From: Plantactinospora alkalitolerans
GTDB lineage: Bacteria; Actinomycetota; Actinomycetes; Mycobacteriales; Micromonosporaceae
Assembly (NCBI RefSeq): GCF_015690345.1
Contig: NZ_JADPUN010000224.1
Location: 1-53,516 of the forward strand
Direction: 5' to 3'
DNA: 53,516 nt
The stretch's first letter is position 1. Each line of letters opens with the position of its first letter. The position numbers and the translations under genes were made by a program. This document shows, in pieces, positions 15,971 through 24,314 of this stretch. Under the pieces are notes generated by a model. It saw only the letters and a program-made list of their open reading frames with translations, made no database searches and was not told the origin of the DNA.

Positions 15971-17533
15971 TCATTGTTGGAACTCCAGCCGGGGGAACAG
16001 CGCCGGTGGCTTGGTGACCGCGCGCCCAGTGAGGTCGGCCAGCCAGTCGTCCGCGTCCGGCACGGCGCGCAGACTGCCACCGAGTGCCTCGACGATGGCC
16101 TTTCCCGGAGCCGGCAGGAACGGTGTCACCAGCGCCCCCAGTTGCTGCACGGCACCGGCCAGGTGGTGCAGGGTCGTGTCCAGTTGCGCGGCGGCCGAAT
16201 CGTCGCGGTCGGCGAGCTTGGCAAGCTGCCACGGAGCCCGTTCGTCCACATAGGCATTGGTCCGCCGGACCAGGTCCCAGATCCTGGCCAGTGCCTGCCG
16301 GTGGTCGTAGCCGGCCATCGCCTCGACGCTGCCGGCCCGACTGGCCGTGACCTGCTCGGCCAGTGCGGCCTCGCTTGGTCCCGCCGGCGCGGTGGGCGCC
16401 GGTATCACACCGTCCCGGTAACGCAGCGTCATGCTGGTCGCCCGACTCACCAGATTCCCGAGTCCGTTCGCGAGATCGGAGTTGTACCTCGCGACCAGCC
16501 GCTCCTCGCTGAAGTCGCCGTCGGTGAAGGGCGCGAAGTCGGCGAGGAGGAAGTACCGGACGGCGTCGACGCCGTACCGGGCGACCAGGTCCGCCGGGTC
16601 CACCACGTTGCCGAGGGTCTTGCTGAGTTTCTGCCCGCCGGCCGTGATGTATCCGTGCACCATCACGTCGCTGGGGATCGGCAGGCCGGCGGACATCAGC
16701 ATGGCAGGCCAGTACACGGCGTGGAACCGAACGACACCCTTGCCCACCACGTGCACGCGTCGCCGGGCGCCGGCCCAGTAACGCTCGTACTCCACCGAGC
16801 CCCGAGTCCAGCCGAGGGCATTGATGTAGTTCGTCAGGGCGTCGATCCACACGTACATCACCTGGTCCGGATCGCCCGGCACCGGGATCCCCCAGCCGCG
16901 TGCCCGTGCGTTCGACCGCGAGATGCTGATGTCCTCCAGGCCGCCGCGCACGAAGCTGACCACCTCGTTGAGTCGGGTGGGCGGCACCACTCGAAGCGCA
17001 CCGGACTCCAGCGCCGCGAGCAGTGGCTCCTGGTATCGCGAGAGCCGGAAGAAGTAGTTGTTCTCTCTGACCAGCTCCGGTGCGACGAGATGCTCCGGGC
17101 ATTTTCCGCCCACCAGTTCACCGGGACTGTAGAACTGTTCGCAACCTACGCAGTACAGCCCTTCGTACTCCTTGGCGTAGATGTCTCCCTGAGCTGCCAT
17201 GCGCTCCCAGATCAGTCGGGCGCCGTCAAGGTGGTCCTTGTCGACGCTCGTCCGGATGAAATGGGAGGGGCTAATTCCGAGGGCATCTATCATCTCCTCG
17301 AAATAGATCACGTTCCGGTCCACGAGATCTCTCGTGCTGATGCCCTCCCGCTCGGCCGCGAGAACATTCTTCAGGCTGTTCTCGTCCGAGCCGGTTAGGA
17401 AGAAGACGTCGGTTCCGTTCGCGGCCATGTGTCGGGAGAATGCGTCGGTCTGCACATATTCCAACGCATGCCCCAGGTGTGGGTGAGCATTGACGTACGG
17501 GATTGTCGTCGAAATAAAGGCGCTGTCGGTCAT
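15971..17533 (-). CDS. Complete methionyl-tRNA synthetase paralogue inside the cluster
   Basis: 520 aa, full MetRS length. HIGH is HLGH at 19-22, the zinc knuckle is CVGC plus CPEH, KMSKS is KLSKT in GGQKLSKTLGN, and the anticodon-binding helix bundle has TNAYVDERAPWQLAK. The usual GTDEHG reads GSDENS, an active-site change next to the methionine/ATP pocket. A full enzyme with its anticodon domain inside a biosynthetic operon suggests a duplicate, drug-resistant MetRS, or recruitment to aminoacylate a small molecule as MshC (a CysRS relative) does in mycothiol synthesis. Whether the genome has another metG cannot be seen here. Confidence 0.93.
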   Translation of the reverse strand: MTDSAFISTTIPYVNAHPHLGHALEYVQTDAFSRHMAANGTDVFFLTGSDENSLKNVLAAEREGISTRDLVDRNVIYFEEMIDALGISPSHFIRTSVDKDHLDGARLIWERMAAQGDIYAKEYEGLYCVGCEQFYSPGELVGGKCPEHLVAPELVRENNYFFRLSRYQEPLLAALESGALRVVPPTRLNEVVSFVRGGLEDISISRSNARARGWGIPVPGDPDQVMYVWIDALTNYINALGWTRGSVEYERYWAGARRRVHVVGKGVVRFHAVYWPAMLMSAGLPIPSDVMVHGYITAGGQKLSKTLGNVVDPADLVARYGVDAVRYFLLADFAPFTDGDFSEERLVARYNSDLANGLGNLVSRATSMTLRYRDGVIPAPTAPAGPSEAALAEQVTASRAGSVEAMAGYDHRQALARIWDLVRRTNAYVDERAPWQLAKLADRDDSAAAQLDTTLHHLAGAVQQLGALVTPFLPAPGKAIVEALGGSLRAVPDADDWLADLTGRAVTKPPALFPRLEFQQ

Positions 17534-18352
17534 CTACTCCACTCTTCCCTTCCGGTTCGCAACGCCCACGATACCCTTCAGGACGGTCGGTTCACGGACG
17601 CCGTCGACCGACACCAAGGCGACGTCTTCCTCTCCGCAGATCGCCCGAAAGCGGGGATCAGTCAGAGCAGCCAGATCAGACAACCGGTAGTCGACAGCCC
17701 ACTTGTACCTTCGGGATCCGCGGTGGCAGAGCGACCGCAGCTCAGGCCGGTCCAGCGCGGGATGGGCCACGATTAGGTGATCGCCCTCGGGAAGGCTCCG
17801 TACGTGACGGACGAGCTCCTCCGTCTTGGTCTCCGGCGAACGGGGCGTCAGGTGCCACAGTGAGTCCAATGCCAGCATCCGGCCAGGCCCAGGAATCGGA
17901 TCCCGGCAGGCGAGCTCGAACTCGGCAGCTACCTGCGACAGCGCCTGGGTGTCTAAGACGCCGATGTGCGAGTCCAGGTGCGTGACCGGCACTCCCCAGT
18001 CCAACGCGGCGACGATCTGCGCCCGCAGTTCACTGACGACCTCGCTCCGTCGTGCCGTGCGGGCCAGTTCGGCCAGCCCCGGCTGCAGTCCACCGTCCTC
18101 ATCGCACAGCGAAGCCGCTGGCGTGAGCGGCCGCCACCGCACCGACTCCCACTCACACATCAGTGCCAGATGTACGCCGAGCGGCAGTCCCGCCTCGACG
18201 GCCACCCGTATCCCGCGCTCGGCGTCGCCGGCCGGGACGATGACGGATGCCTGGGTGACCGCTCCCGCCTCGAACGCGGTCAGGATGCCGTCGGTGATGG
18301 CGGCGCACGCGCCGAGGTCGTCCGCCTGGACGACGAGCCGTCGCGCCGGCAT
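17534..18352 (-). CDS. YdjC/ChbG-family carbohydrate deacetylase
   Basis: 272 aa; ATG 18352 overlaps the radical SAM stop by one base (TGATG) and its stop abuts MetRS. The family start RRLVVQADDLG carries the metal/catalytic Asp pair (Asp11, Asp12), with LPLGVHLAL, VTHLDSHIGV and LIVAHPA further on. ChbG/YdjC enzymes remove N-acetyl groups from acetylated sugars. In this setting it likely unmasks an amino group on a GlcNAc-like unit before acylation or aminoacylation, analogous to the MshB step, though MshB is of a different fold. Substrate is inferred. Confidence 0.87.
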   Translation of the reverse strand: MPARRLVVQADDLGACAAITDGILTAFEAGAVTQASVIVPAGDAERGIRVAVEAGLPLGVHLALMCEWESVRWRPLTPAASLCDEDGGLQPGLAELARTARRSEVVSELRAQIVAALDWGVPVTHLDSHIGVLDTQALSQVAAEFELACRDPIPGPGRMLALDSLWHLTPRSPETKTEELVRHVRSLPEGDHLIVAHPALDRPELRSLCHRGSRRYKWAVDYRLSDLAALTDPRFRAICGEEDVALVSVDGVREPTVLKGIVGVANRKGRVE

Positions 18353-19089
18353 CAGAACATTCTCCCGTATCCGCACGACAGGCACTGGTCCAGTGCGAAT
18401 TCACCGCGCACGTTGGCGCGGTGCACGGCCATCCGCTCCGGCATGTTCCAGGCTTCCTCGATCGTCACGTCGCGAATGTTGCCGAAGGTCTTCTTGCCGA
18501 GGTAGTCCTCGCAGCACAGCATGAGATCGCCGTGTGCGTTGATGTGCAGCTCGTTCATGACCACCCCGCAGGCGGAGCGCCGCGTGTAACTTATCGGAAT
18601 GATTCCGGCTCGGTTCGACGCCTGTGCCTGAATATCTTGAGCCGTCTTGTACCTGATCTTCGGGTGTTGCCCACCGAAACGGTCGAGCGTCTGTCGTACA
18701 CCGGCCGGCATGGTATCGCCGTGCTGGGTGATGACAAAGGCGTCGACCGAGCGGTTCAGTCGATCGAAGAGGTCCGGGTTGAGAAAGTCGCCATTTGTGT
18801 AGAGCGCGATGCGGGCCAGTGGCATCGCCGCCCGGGCGAGGTCGAGCAGGTCCGGCATCCGCGGGTCAGCGAGCGGCTCGCCGTAGCGGTGCGGGGAGAA
18901 CTGCATACAGAAGTTGTTCCCACCGAGGTCTGTCACGACCTTCTCGAAGAGTTCGGTCGGCATGCGGACCTCGTTGGCTCGGCTGCCGCGTTCGTAGATG
19001 CTATTCGGGCAGTAAGAACACCGGCGGTTACAGTAGGTCGTGGTCTCTACCTCGACGAACATCGGCTGGTGGTCAGCGAAGACCCCCAT
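18352..19089 (-). CDS. Radical SAM enzyme, BtrN-like (SPASM/Twitch)
   Basis: 245 aa from ATG 19089 with GGGGAGGGG upstream. The cluster motif CNRRCSYC (Cys20, Cys24, Cys27) is followed by SPHRYGEPLADP, ARIALYTNGDF, FVITQHGDT and a C-terminal auxiliary cluster region CGVVMNELHINAHGDLMLCC...CLSC. Size and wording are close to BtrN, the radical SAM dehydrogenase that oxidises a secondary alcohol of an amino-cyclitol in butirosin synthesis. A similar oxidation of a sugar or cyclitol hydroxyl, followed by transamination by the class III enzyme at 26465-28525, is a reasonable inference. Confidence 0.88.
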   Translation of the reverse strand: MGVFADHQPMFVEVETTTYCNRRCSYCPNSIYERGSRANEVRMPTELFEKVVTDLGGNNFCMQFSPHRYGEPLADPRMPDLLDLARAAMPLARIALYTNGDFLNPDLFDRLNRSVDAFVITQHGDTMPAGVRQTLDRFGGQHPKIRYKTAQDIQAQASNRAGIIPISYTRRSACGVVMNELHINAHGDLMLCCEDYLGKKTFGNIRDVTIEEAWNMPERMAVHRANVRGEFALDQCLSCGYGRMF

Positions 19090-19121
19090 CGTATTCCCCT
19101 CCCCGTAGTCCCCATCGCGAG

Positions 19122-20345
19122 CTAATAGATCCGAGCCACGTCCGACAGCAGGGCGAGCCGGCCGGCCCGCCCACAATCCCCACAGGGGCCCAGGTCGGCC
19201 GGTACGACCCACCCGTGGACCGTGGGCCGGTGAGTTACCGCGCAGGGCGGACACAACCGAGCCGACGCCGAGGAGCGGGCGAGCCCTCGCTGCCACCGGG
19301 CGTCGCTGCGGGACCGGAGCCGGTCGTCATGGTCCCGGAGACGGTCGATCAGCACGTCCTCCCGCACCTCGCCGGCGCGATCCCGGCGCAGCGGCAGACG
19401 ACCGACGAGCAGAGGGCTGCCGTCGTCGGCGTAACTGACCACCACGGGAACGGACCGGCGGTGCAACCGACGTTCGGCACGCCGGCGGCCCGAGTGGCCG
19501 CCCACGACGACGACCTCGGCACGTAGACCAGAGGTCGCAGTCGTCATCCGGTCCGAACCCCGGGGAACGATCACACCCACCTGGCGGGGGGCGAGAGTCG
19601 ACGGCAGCGCCAGGCCACGGTGGTCGCGGTGATGCATCGCCGCCACGGCGAGGATCTTCCCGGTGAAGCCGACGTCCACCACCTCACTGGTGGTTCCGAG
19701 CGTGCTGCGGTAGTGCTCGGCAAGGGCGTAGATGGTGGCGAGGACGGTGAGCCGGCCATCCGGTAGGCAGGAGAGAACCAGCAGGGTCCGCTTGCCGTAC
19801 GGGGCCGACACCGGCGGTGCGATGCTGAGCACCGGCAGGCCGGCGTTCCGGATCACCGCCTCGGTCGCCCGCCGCCAGCGGTCCATGGCGTCGGGCAGTT
19901 CGTCCGGCTCCACGAGCTGGTTGGCCTGCACGGCCGGCCAGATGTGGCAGTCGCGGAAGACCGGCGTGGCGCCCCCGGTCAGGGTGCGGACCAGACCGCC
20001 GACCGCCACCACCGCGCGCCGCGTTCCGGCCGCGGCGAGCCGTGACACGTTGAGGTGGAGGTTGTCCGGCCGGAATACCGTGGGCTCGGACAGTCCGGGC
20101 ACCTGGGCCGCGTAGGTATTGGTGTAGTCGCCGAACACCGCGCGGTATCCGGCCGTGGGAAGCAGGAAAGGGTGCTCGACCACGTCGGCCTCGGTGAACC
20201 GCCGTACCTGGGCGGTGAAGTGGTCGACGAGCAGACCGGCCGAGGTCAACCCGGAGCCACGCCAGACCGGGATGCCCTTGGCGATGGGACGTGCGGTGAT
20301 CATCGCCGCGTCGGCCAGTGCGTGCAGGTGCGCGGTTTCAGCCAT
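19122..20345 (-). CDS. Divergent prolyl-tRNA-synthetase-like protein, archaeal-type, compact
   Basis: 407 aa. Class II core: motif 2-like VFRDCHIWPAVQANQ and motif 3-like GFTGKILAVAAMHHRDHRG followed by LALPSTLAPRQVGVIVPRG, the LPP-AP-QVVIVP junction of ProRS. The motif 3 arginine is replaced by Lys. A shrunken anticodon-binding region (VPVVVSYADDGSPLLVGRLP) leads to a CxxC...CxxC zinc ribbon, and the protein ends in Tyr, as archaeal/eukaryal-type ProRS do. About 70 residues shorter than those enzymes. It may activate proline or a relative for a carrier or sugar, or be a resistance paralogue. It overlaps the orphan gene upstream by 8 bp. Confidence 0.7.
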   Translation of the reverse strand: MAETAHLHALADAAMITARPIAKGIPVWRGSGLTSAGLLVDHFTAQVRRFTEADVVEHPFLLPTAGYRAVFGDYTNTYAAQVPGLSEPTVFRPDNLHLNVSRLAAAGTRRAVVAVGGLVRTLTGGATPVFRDCHIWPAVQANQLVEPDELPDAMDRWRRATEAVIRNAGLPVLSIAPPVSAPYGKRTLLVLSCLPDGRLTVLATIYALAEHYRSTLGTTSEVVDVGFTGKILAVAAMHHRDHRGLALPSTLAPRQVGVIVPRGSDRMTTATSGLRAEVVVVGGHSGRRRAERRLHRRSVPVVVSYADDGSPLLVGRLPLRRDRAGEVREDVLIDRLRDHDDRLRSRSDARWQRGLARSSASARLCPPCAVTHRPTVHGWVVPADLGPCGDCGRAGRLALLSDVARIY

Positions 20346-20769
20346 GCGCGTCCGCCACTTCGGCAGCGAGCCGTAGACACCAGCGGTCCCAGAGGCCCGT
20401 CACATCGCACTCGAACCCCGACACGGTCCCCCGCAGGGCCTCGGTCAGGCCGGTCGCCAGGTCGTCGAGCGCCTCCTGATCCGTGCCGAACGCCTGCGCG
20501 AGGACCAGGCGGTGGGTCTGCCGCCCGTTGACCAGGCCCCAGCCCAGCGAATAGCAGCGGGTCAGGCCGAAGCGGAGCCAGGGCCGGGCGACGAGGCTGA
20601 AGCAGGTGCTCATCGAACGCAGGGACCAGCTCTCTCCAGAGTCGGTCGTCACTTTGGTCGCATACTGATGATCCGTCGCGTTGTCGGCCGGCAACGCGGG
20701 GAGGGCCAGCAGTCGCTCGAAGGCGTAGCCGTCGAGAATCTCGGTCACCGGGTCAGCCGACGGCGGCAT
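20338..20769 (-). CDS. Orphan protein coupled to MccF-like and ProRS-like genes
   Basis: 143 aa from ATG 20769 (GGAG 7 nt upstream, inside the MccF-like gene, 17-bp overlap); the 3' end overlaps the ProRS-like start by 8 bp. The middle WSLRSMSTCFSLVARPWLRF and the GWGLVNGRQTHRLVLAQAFG strand pattern look like a folded alpha/beta domain. No family recognised. The tight overlap on both sides suggests a partner subunit of the ProRS-like protein, perhaps supplying a missing domain; this is speculative. Confidence 0.72.
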   Translation of the reverse strand: MPPSADPVTEILDGYAFERLLALPALPADNATDHQYATKVTTDSGESWSLRSMSTCFSLVARPWLRFGLTRCYSLGWGLVNGRQTHRLVLAQAFGTDQEALDDLATGLTEALRGTVSGFECDVTGLWDRWCLRLAAEVADAHG

Positions 20770-21751
20770 CGGTCAACTCCAGGGTGCGGGCGTCGGCGTC
20801 GACTGTGGCGTGGACGCCGATCGGCAGGGTCAGCATCGGATCGGTGTGGCCCAGGTCGACGTCGGCAACCACCGGTAGCCGCGTTCCGAGCGTTCGGCGG
20901 AGCAGCGCGCGCAACCGTTCGGGGCACCCTTCCGCTGCCCGGAATGGGCGACCGAAGAGCACGGCGGCGGCTGTCGTGAACACGCCGATCATCTCCAGAT
21001 GAGTCAGCAGCCGTTCGATTTCGTCGATGTTCGCGCCGGCCGTCTCCAGGAACACCACCGCGTCGGTGAAGTCGGGCAGGTAGGGCGTGCCGGCCAGGGC
21101 ACTGATCGTCTCGAGGTTGCCGCCGACGAGTGGCCCGCTGCCGCGACCGCCGCTCAGCCAGGACCAGCCACCGCTCGGCCGCATCTCCCGGGCACGGTTG
21201 TCGTCGACGTCCCAGGCGTGGAACTCGTCGGTCCAGGCGTCCGGTGCCACCAGCCGGCCGGCGGGCCGGGACCGGCCGACCACCGACCACAGGCGTTCCG
21301 CGGTGTAGGGCAGCACCATCGGGAACTCCCCGAGTTCCGGCAACAGGGTCGGCCCGTGGAAGGTCACCACCTGCGCCTGCGCGTAACATCCGAGCAGGAT
21401 GGCGGTGATGTCGCTGTATCCGCAGATCACCTTGGGCCGCTCACGTAGTGCGGCGAAGTCCAGGTGGGGCAGGGTCGCGTTGCTGAGGTGTCCGCCGATG
21501 CCGACGAACACCGCCCGTACTGTCGGGTCGTTGATGAAGCCGTTCAACTCCGCGGCCCGGGCCTCGACGCCGCGCTCGGCCGGATCCGCCGTCCGCGCCA
21601 TCGGACCCACGACAACCTCGAAGCCCAGCTCCCGCAACGCGGCCACACCTCGCGCCAGCCGACCAGGGGTCCGGGACGGTCCGGACGGCGTGGCGACGGC
21701 GACCACGTCGCCGGCCCGCAGTCGCGGTGGTAGCCGCAACTCCTGCTTCAT
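20753..21751 (-). CDS. MccF-like S66 serine peptidase (self-immunity candidate)
   Basis: 332 aa with GGAAGGGA before ATG 21751. The S66 triad is complete: Ser113 (CGYSDIT), Glu236 (VFLETAG) and His302 (GHTDPMLTLPIG). The glycine loop VGIGGHLSNATLPHLDF follows the MccF version rather than the RGGYG of muramoyl LD-carboxypeptidases. MccF hydrolyses the bond between an amino acid/peptide and the nucleotide in microcin C and related aminoacyl-nucleotide toxins, protecting the producer. Its place among synthetase-like genes makes an aminoacyl-adenylate-like product plausible. A cell-wall LD-carboxypeptidase is the alternative. Confidence 0.9.
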   Translation of the reverse strand: MKQELRLPPRLRAGDVVAVATPSGPSRTPGRLARGVAALRELGFEVVVGPMARTADPAERGVEARAAELNGFINDPTVRAVFVGIGGHLSNATLPHLDFAALRERPKVICGYSDITAILLGCYAQAQVVTFHGPTLLPELGEFPMVLPYTAERLWSVVGRSRPAGRLVAPDAWTDEFHAWDVDDNRAREMRPSGGWSWLSGGRGSGPLVGGNLETISALAGTPYLPDFTDAVVFLETAGANIDEIERLLTHLEMIGVFTTAAAVLFGRPFRAAEGCPERLRALLRRTLGTRLPVVADVDLGHTDPMLTLPIGVHATVDADARTLELTDAAVG

Positions 21752-21770
21752 CGTGCGTCCCTTCCGCGCC

Positions 21771-22508
21771 TCATCGGCACCGCAGCACCCATGTCTCGCG
21801 TTGGGTTGTGGCGCTGACCGGCTTGTCGCTGTAGTCGTCGACGACCTCTTCGACGGTGAATCCGGCAGCCCCGGCGGCCGCCCTCACCTCCGAATGGTCG
21901 AACCAGCGCTGCACGTGCCGTTCGGTCCGGCGCCGATATGCCTCGGCATCGGCCACGAAGATCGAGATCAGGAATTCGGTGGTGCGGGCCTGCCGATCGG
22001 TGCGGTTGCGCCAGACGTACGCGAAGTCGCCGAGGTCGTCGCCGTAGTGGCTGTCGCCGAAGACGTCCTCCAGCTTGTGCCGGGTGTTCAGGTCGAACAC
22101 GAACAGCCCGCCCGGCCGTAGCGTCTCGCCCACCCGGACGAACGCACGAGTCAGCTCGTCGGCGCCGGCCAGGTAGTTCAGGCTGTCGAAGGAACACACC
22201 GCCACGTCGAAAGCCGCCGGTTCACCGAGCGTGGCCGCGGGCAACACCGCCCGGTCGAAGCGAACCGTGGGGACCTCCGCGCGGGCGACGGCCAGCATCG
22301 CCTCGGAACCGTCCAACCCGACGACGTCGTGACCGTGGGTGGCGAAGAGGCGGGCCAGGCGGCCGGTACCGCAGCAGATGTCAAGCACCCGCGCAGGGCC
22401 CTCGGTCGGCAGCCGCTCCAGCGTGAACCGGGCCCAACCGGCGTAGTCATTGTTCGCCGTCCAACGATCGTAGACGTCGGCCAGGCCGTGGTAGAAGGTT
22501 GTCATCAT
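21771..22508 (-). CDS. SAM-dependent methyltransferase (class I)
   Basis: 245 aa; ATG 22508 overlaps the previous stop (ATGA). Motif I is VLDICCGTGRLARLF, the acidic residue ending strand 2 is in VVGLDGSEAML, and motif IV-like FDVAVCSFDSLNYL follows. The C-terminal part (DFAYVWRNRTDRQ, HVQRWFDHSEVRAAA) matches small-molecule N-/O-methyltransferases. Target atom unknown. Probably acts in tandem with the neighbouring methyltransferase. Confidence 0.9.
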   Translation of the reverse strand: MMTTFYHGLADVYDRWTANNDYAGWARFTLERLPTEGPARVLDICCGTGRLARLFATHGHDVVGLDGSEAMLAVARAEVPTVRFDRAVLPAATLGEPAAFDVAVCSFDSLNYLAGADELTRAFVRVGETLRPGGLFVFDLNTRHKLEDVFGDSHYGDDLGDFAYVWRNRTDRQARTTEFLISIFVADAEAYRRRTERHVQRWFDHSEVRAAAGAAGFTVEEVVDDYSDKPVSATTQRETWVLRCR

Positions 22509-23353
22509 CCACCCGCCGGCTTGCTGACCTTGATGAGCAGGTTGATGCCGCGCTCCGACCAGGCCGGGTCCGCCGAGGCGGAGAGCTCCGTCTCGAGCGC
22601 GGCCTGAAAGAACTCGGGGTCCTGCAGAGAGCGGGAAATCTTGCTCTCGCCGGTGTACGGGTACCCGAAGTCCTCCGGTCCGGGGTGGGCAACGCACGTC
22701 ACACCGAACGTGCGGTGCACCTCCAGGCCGGCGGTGTGCGCCAGGTCCGTCAGTTCCTGAGCGGTGTAGACCCGCAGCGGTGGGACGCTGGGTGACCACT
22801 GCACGACCCGCTTCTGGTAGAGGTTGCGGATCTCCTGGGCCGTGGTGGTGCCGTCGCTGAGTTTGGACGTGAGCGCGGTGGAGAGTGAGTGGCTCATCAG
22901 CAGTCCGACGCCGCCCGGCTTGAGCACCCGCGCGAGCGTGCGGAAGACCTGCTCAGGATCTTCCAGGAAGCTCAGCACGCCGTACGTGGAAATGATCGCG
23001 TCGAAACCGTCCGTGGGTAGCTCTGGGGCGTCGTGCAGGTCGGCCAGGACGAGATCCACGGAGGTGGAGCCGGCGTTGGCGAGGTTGCGTTCGGCCTGCG
23101 CCAGCATGGTCTCGGACTTGTCGGCCACCGTGACCCGCACACCCAGTTCGCCGGCGAGCCAGAGCGCGAATCGACCGGTCCCGCCCCCGGCGTCGAGGAC
23201 CCGGTCGCCGGGCTCGACGTCTAGGTGCCGACGGATGAGTTCCTTGATCAGTTCATCGGAGAGCGACCAGTAACGTGCCTCGTAGAATCCTTCGACGTTT
23301 TCGGCGTACGGCGTGAAGAACTGCTCGAACTGCTGCTCGGTCATCAATGCCAT
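22505..23353 (-). CDS. SAM-dependent methyltransferase (class I)
   Basis: 282 aa with GGAGG 8 nt before ATG 23353. N-terminal FFTPYAENVEGFYEARYWSL, motif I VLDAGGGTGRFALWL, VTVADKSETML, FDAIISTYGVLSF, VLKPGGVGLLMSHS. The overall pattern fits the Methyltransf_11/25 group acting on small molecules or carrier-bound intermediates. It sits 1 bp from the PhyH dioxygenase stop and overlaps the next methyltransferase. Confidence 0.9.
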   Translation of the reverse strand: MALMTEQQFEQFFTPYAENVEGFYEARYWSLSDELIKELIRRHLDVEPGDRVLDAGGGTGRFALWLAGELGVRVTVADKSETMLAQAERNLANAGSTSVDLVLADLHDAPELPTDGFDAIISTYGVLSFLEDPEQVFRTLARVLKPGGVGLLMSHSLSTALTSKLSDGTTTAQEIRNLYQKRVVQWSPSVPPLRVYTAQELTDLAHTAGLEVHRTFGVTCVAHPGPEDFGYPYTGESKISRSLQDPEFFQAALETELSASADPAWSERGINLLIKVSKPAGG

Positions 23354-23354
23354 G

Positions 23355-24293
23355 TCAGGCCTCCTCGGTGCGTCGAAGTCGTTGGTTCAGCAGGGCTGAG
23401 GGAGGTGCGGTCAACGTGCGGAGGTACTCGCCGTAGGGGAGGTCGGTCGGCATCGGCCGCAGCTCGACCTCCTCGGGGATCTCGGTGATGCCGGCGTCGG
23501 CCCAGTCGGCCGTCAGTTCCGGCCAGTCCGGCGTGCGCGGCCACCCGTGCGGGTGCGCGAACTCGGCCCGCATCGGCTCACTGGTCAACTGGTAGCGGAC
23601 GTCGCCCGAGAGGCGCACGCTGTGGGAGGTGTTGTGACCTCCCGCGTGCACCATCAACGAGTGGAAGAGCACTACGTCGCCGAGCTGGTAGTCCGTGGTG
23701 GCCCAGCGTGGATCGTCCGGTCGAACGGGCAGGTACAGGGGGCGGGCGCCCCCCGCTGCGGGATCGGTGGGCAGGAACCCGTCCAGGTGAGAGCCGGGTA
23801 TCAGGCGAAGACCCTGACAGTCCGGCGTGGTGGGGGTGAACGGGATCCAGGCCGTCAGCACGTCGGTGGCGACGTGCAGCACCACGAAGTCCTGGTGGGC
23901 GCGGGTGAACATCCGGCTGGCGACGCTGGGAGGTGACACCCGTAGCACCCGCGCCGGGTGACAGAACACCTCGCCGTCGAGGACCTCCGACACCAGCCGC
24001 AGGATTCGCGGATGGAGAGCGACGCGGTGGAATTGCTCGACCCGCTGCACCGCCGGGTACACCGTGGCGAACGAATCACTGGTGAAGGCTAGATCGGGTC
24101 GGGCGGCCGTCAGGGTCACCGGATCGGTGACCCAGCCGACGTCGACCAGCGCCTTGCCGATCAGCTCCTGAGTACGGACGATCGGGTCGACGTCGAGGAA
24201 GCCCGGCAGATAGACGTATCCGTCCTCTACCAGATGTTTCCGGACGGCGTCGGCATCGCCGACCAGGTCGGCGGAACGGCGCAACTCACGCAT
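23355..24293 (-). CDS. PhyH-type Fe(II)/2-oxoglutarate dioxygenase
   Basis: 312 aa. The facial triad is visible as H-x-D in FTRAHQDFVVL and the distal His in LMVHAGGHNTSHSVRLS, with the co-substrate-binding Arg following in RLSGDVRYQ. GLRLIPGSHLDG and YQLGDVVLFHS are typical of phytanoyl-CoA dioxygenase-like hydroxylases. Likely hydroxylates an amino acid or acyl/sugar unit of the product. It is 21 bp downstream of the AsnRS-like gene, on the same transcript. Confidence 0.9.
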   Translation of the reverse strand: MRELRRSADLVGDADAVRKHLVEDGYVYLPGFLDVDPIVRTQELIGKALVDVGWVTDPVTLTAARPDLAFTSDSFATVYPAVQRVEQFHRVALHPRILRLVSEVLDGEVFCHPARVLRVSPPSVASRMFTRAHQDFVVLHVATDVLTAWIPFTPTTPDCQGLRLIPGSHLDGFLPTDPAAGGARPLYLPVRPDDPRWATTDYQLGDVVLFHSLMVHAGGHNTSHSVRLSGDVRYQLTSEPMRAEFAHPHGWPRTPDWPELTADWADAGITEIPEEVELRPMPTDLPYGEYLRTLTAPPSALLNQRLRRTEEA

Positions 24294-24314
24294 CCCGAAC
24301 GCTCCTGGATCGGG

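Noticed and set aside
15800-17398. 532-codon open frame on the plus strand opposite MetRS
   Set aside because: It mirrors the high-GC third-position pattern of the MetRS and AMP-ligase genes, has no family signature and overlaps two clear genes.
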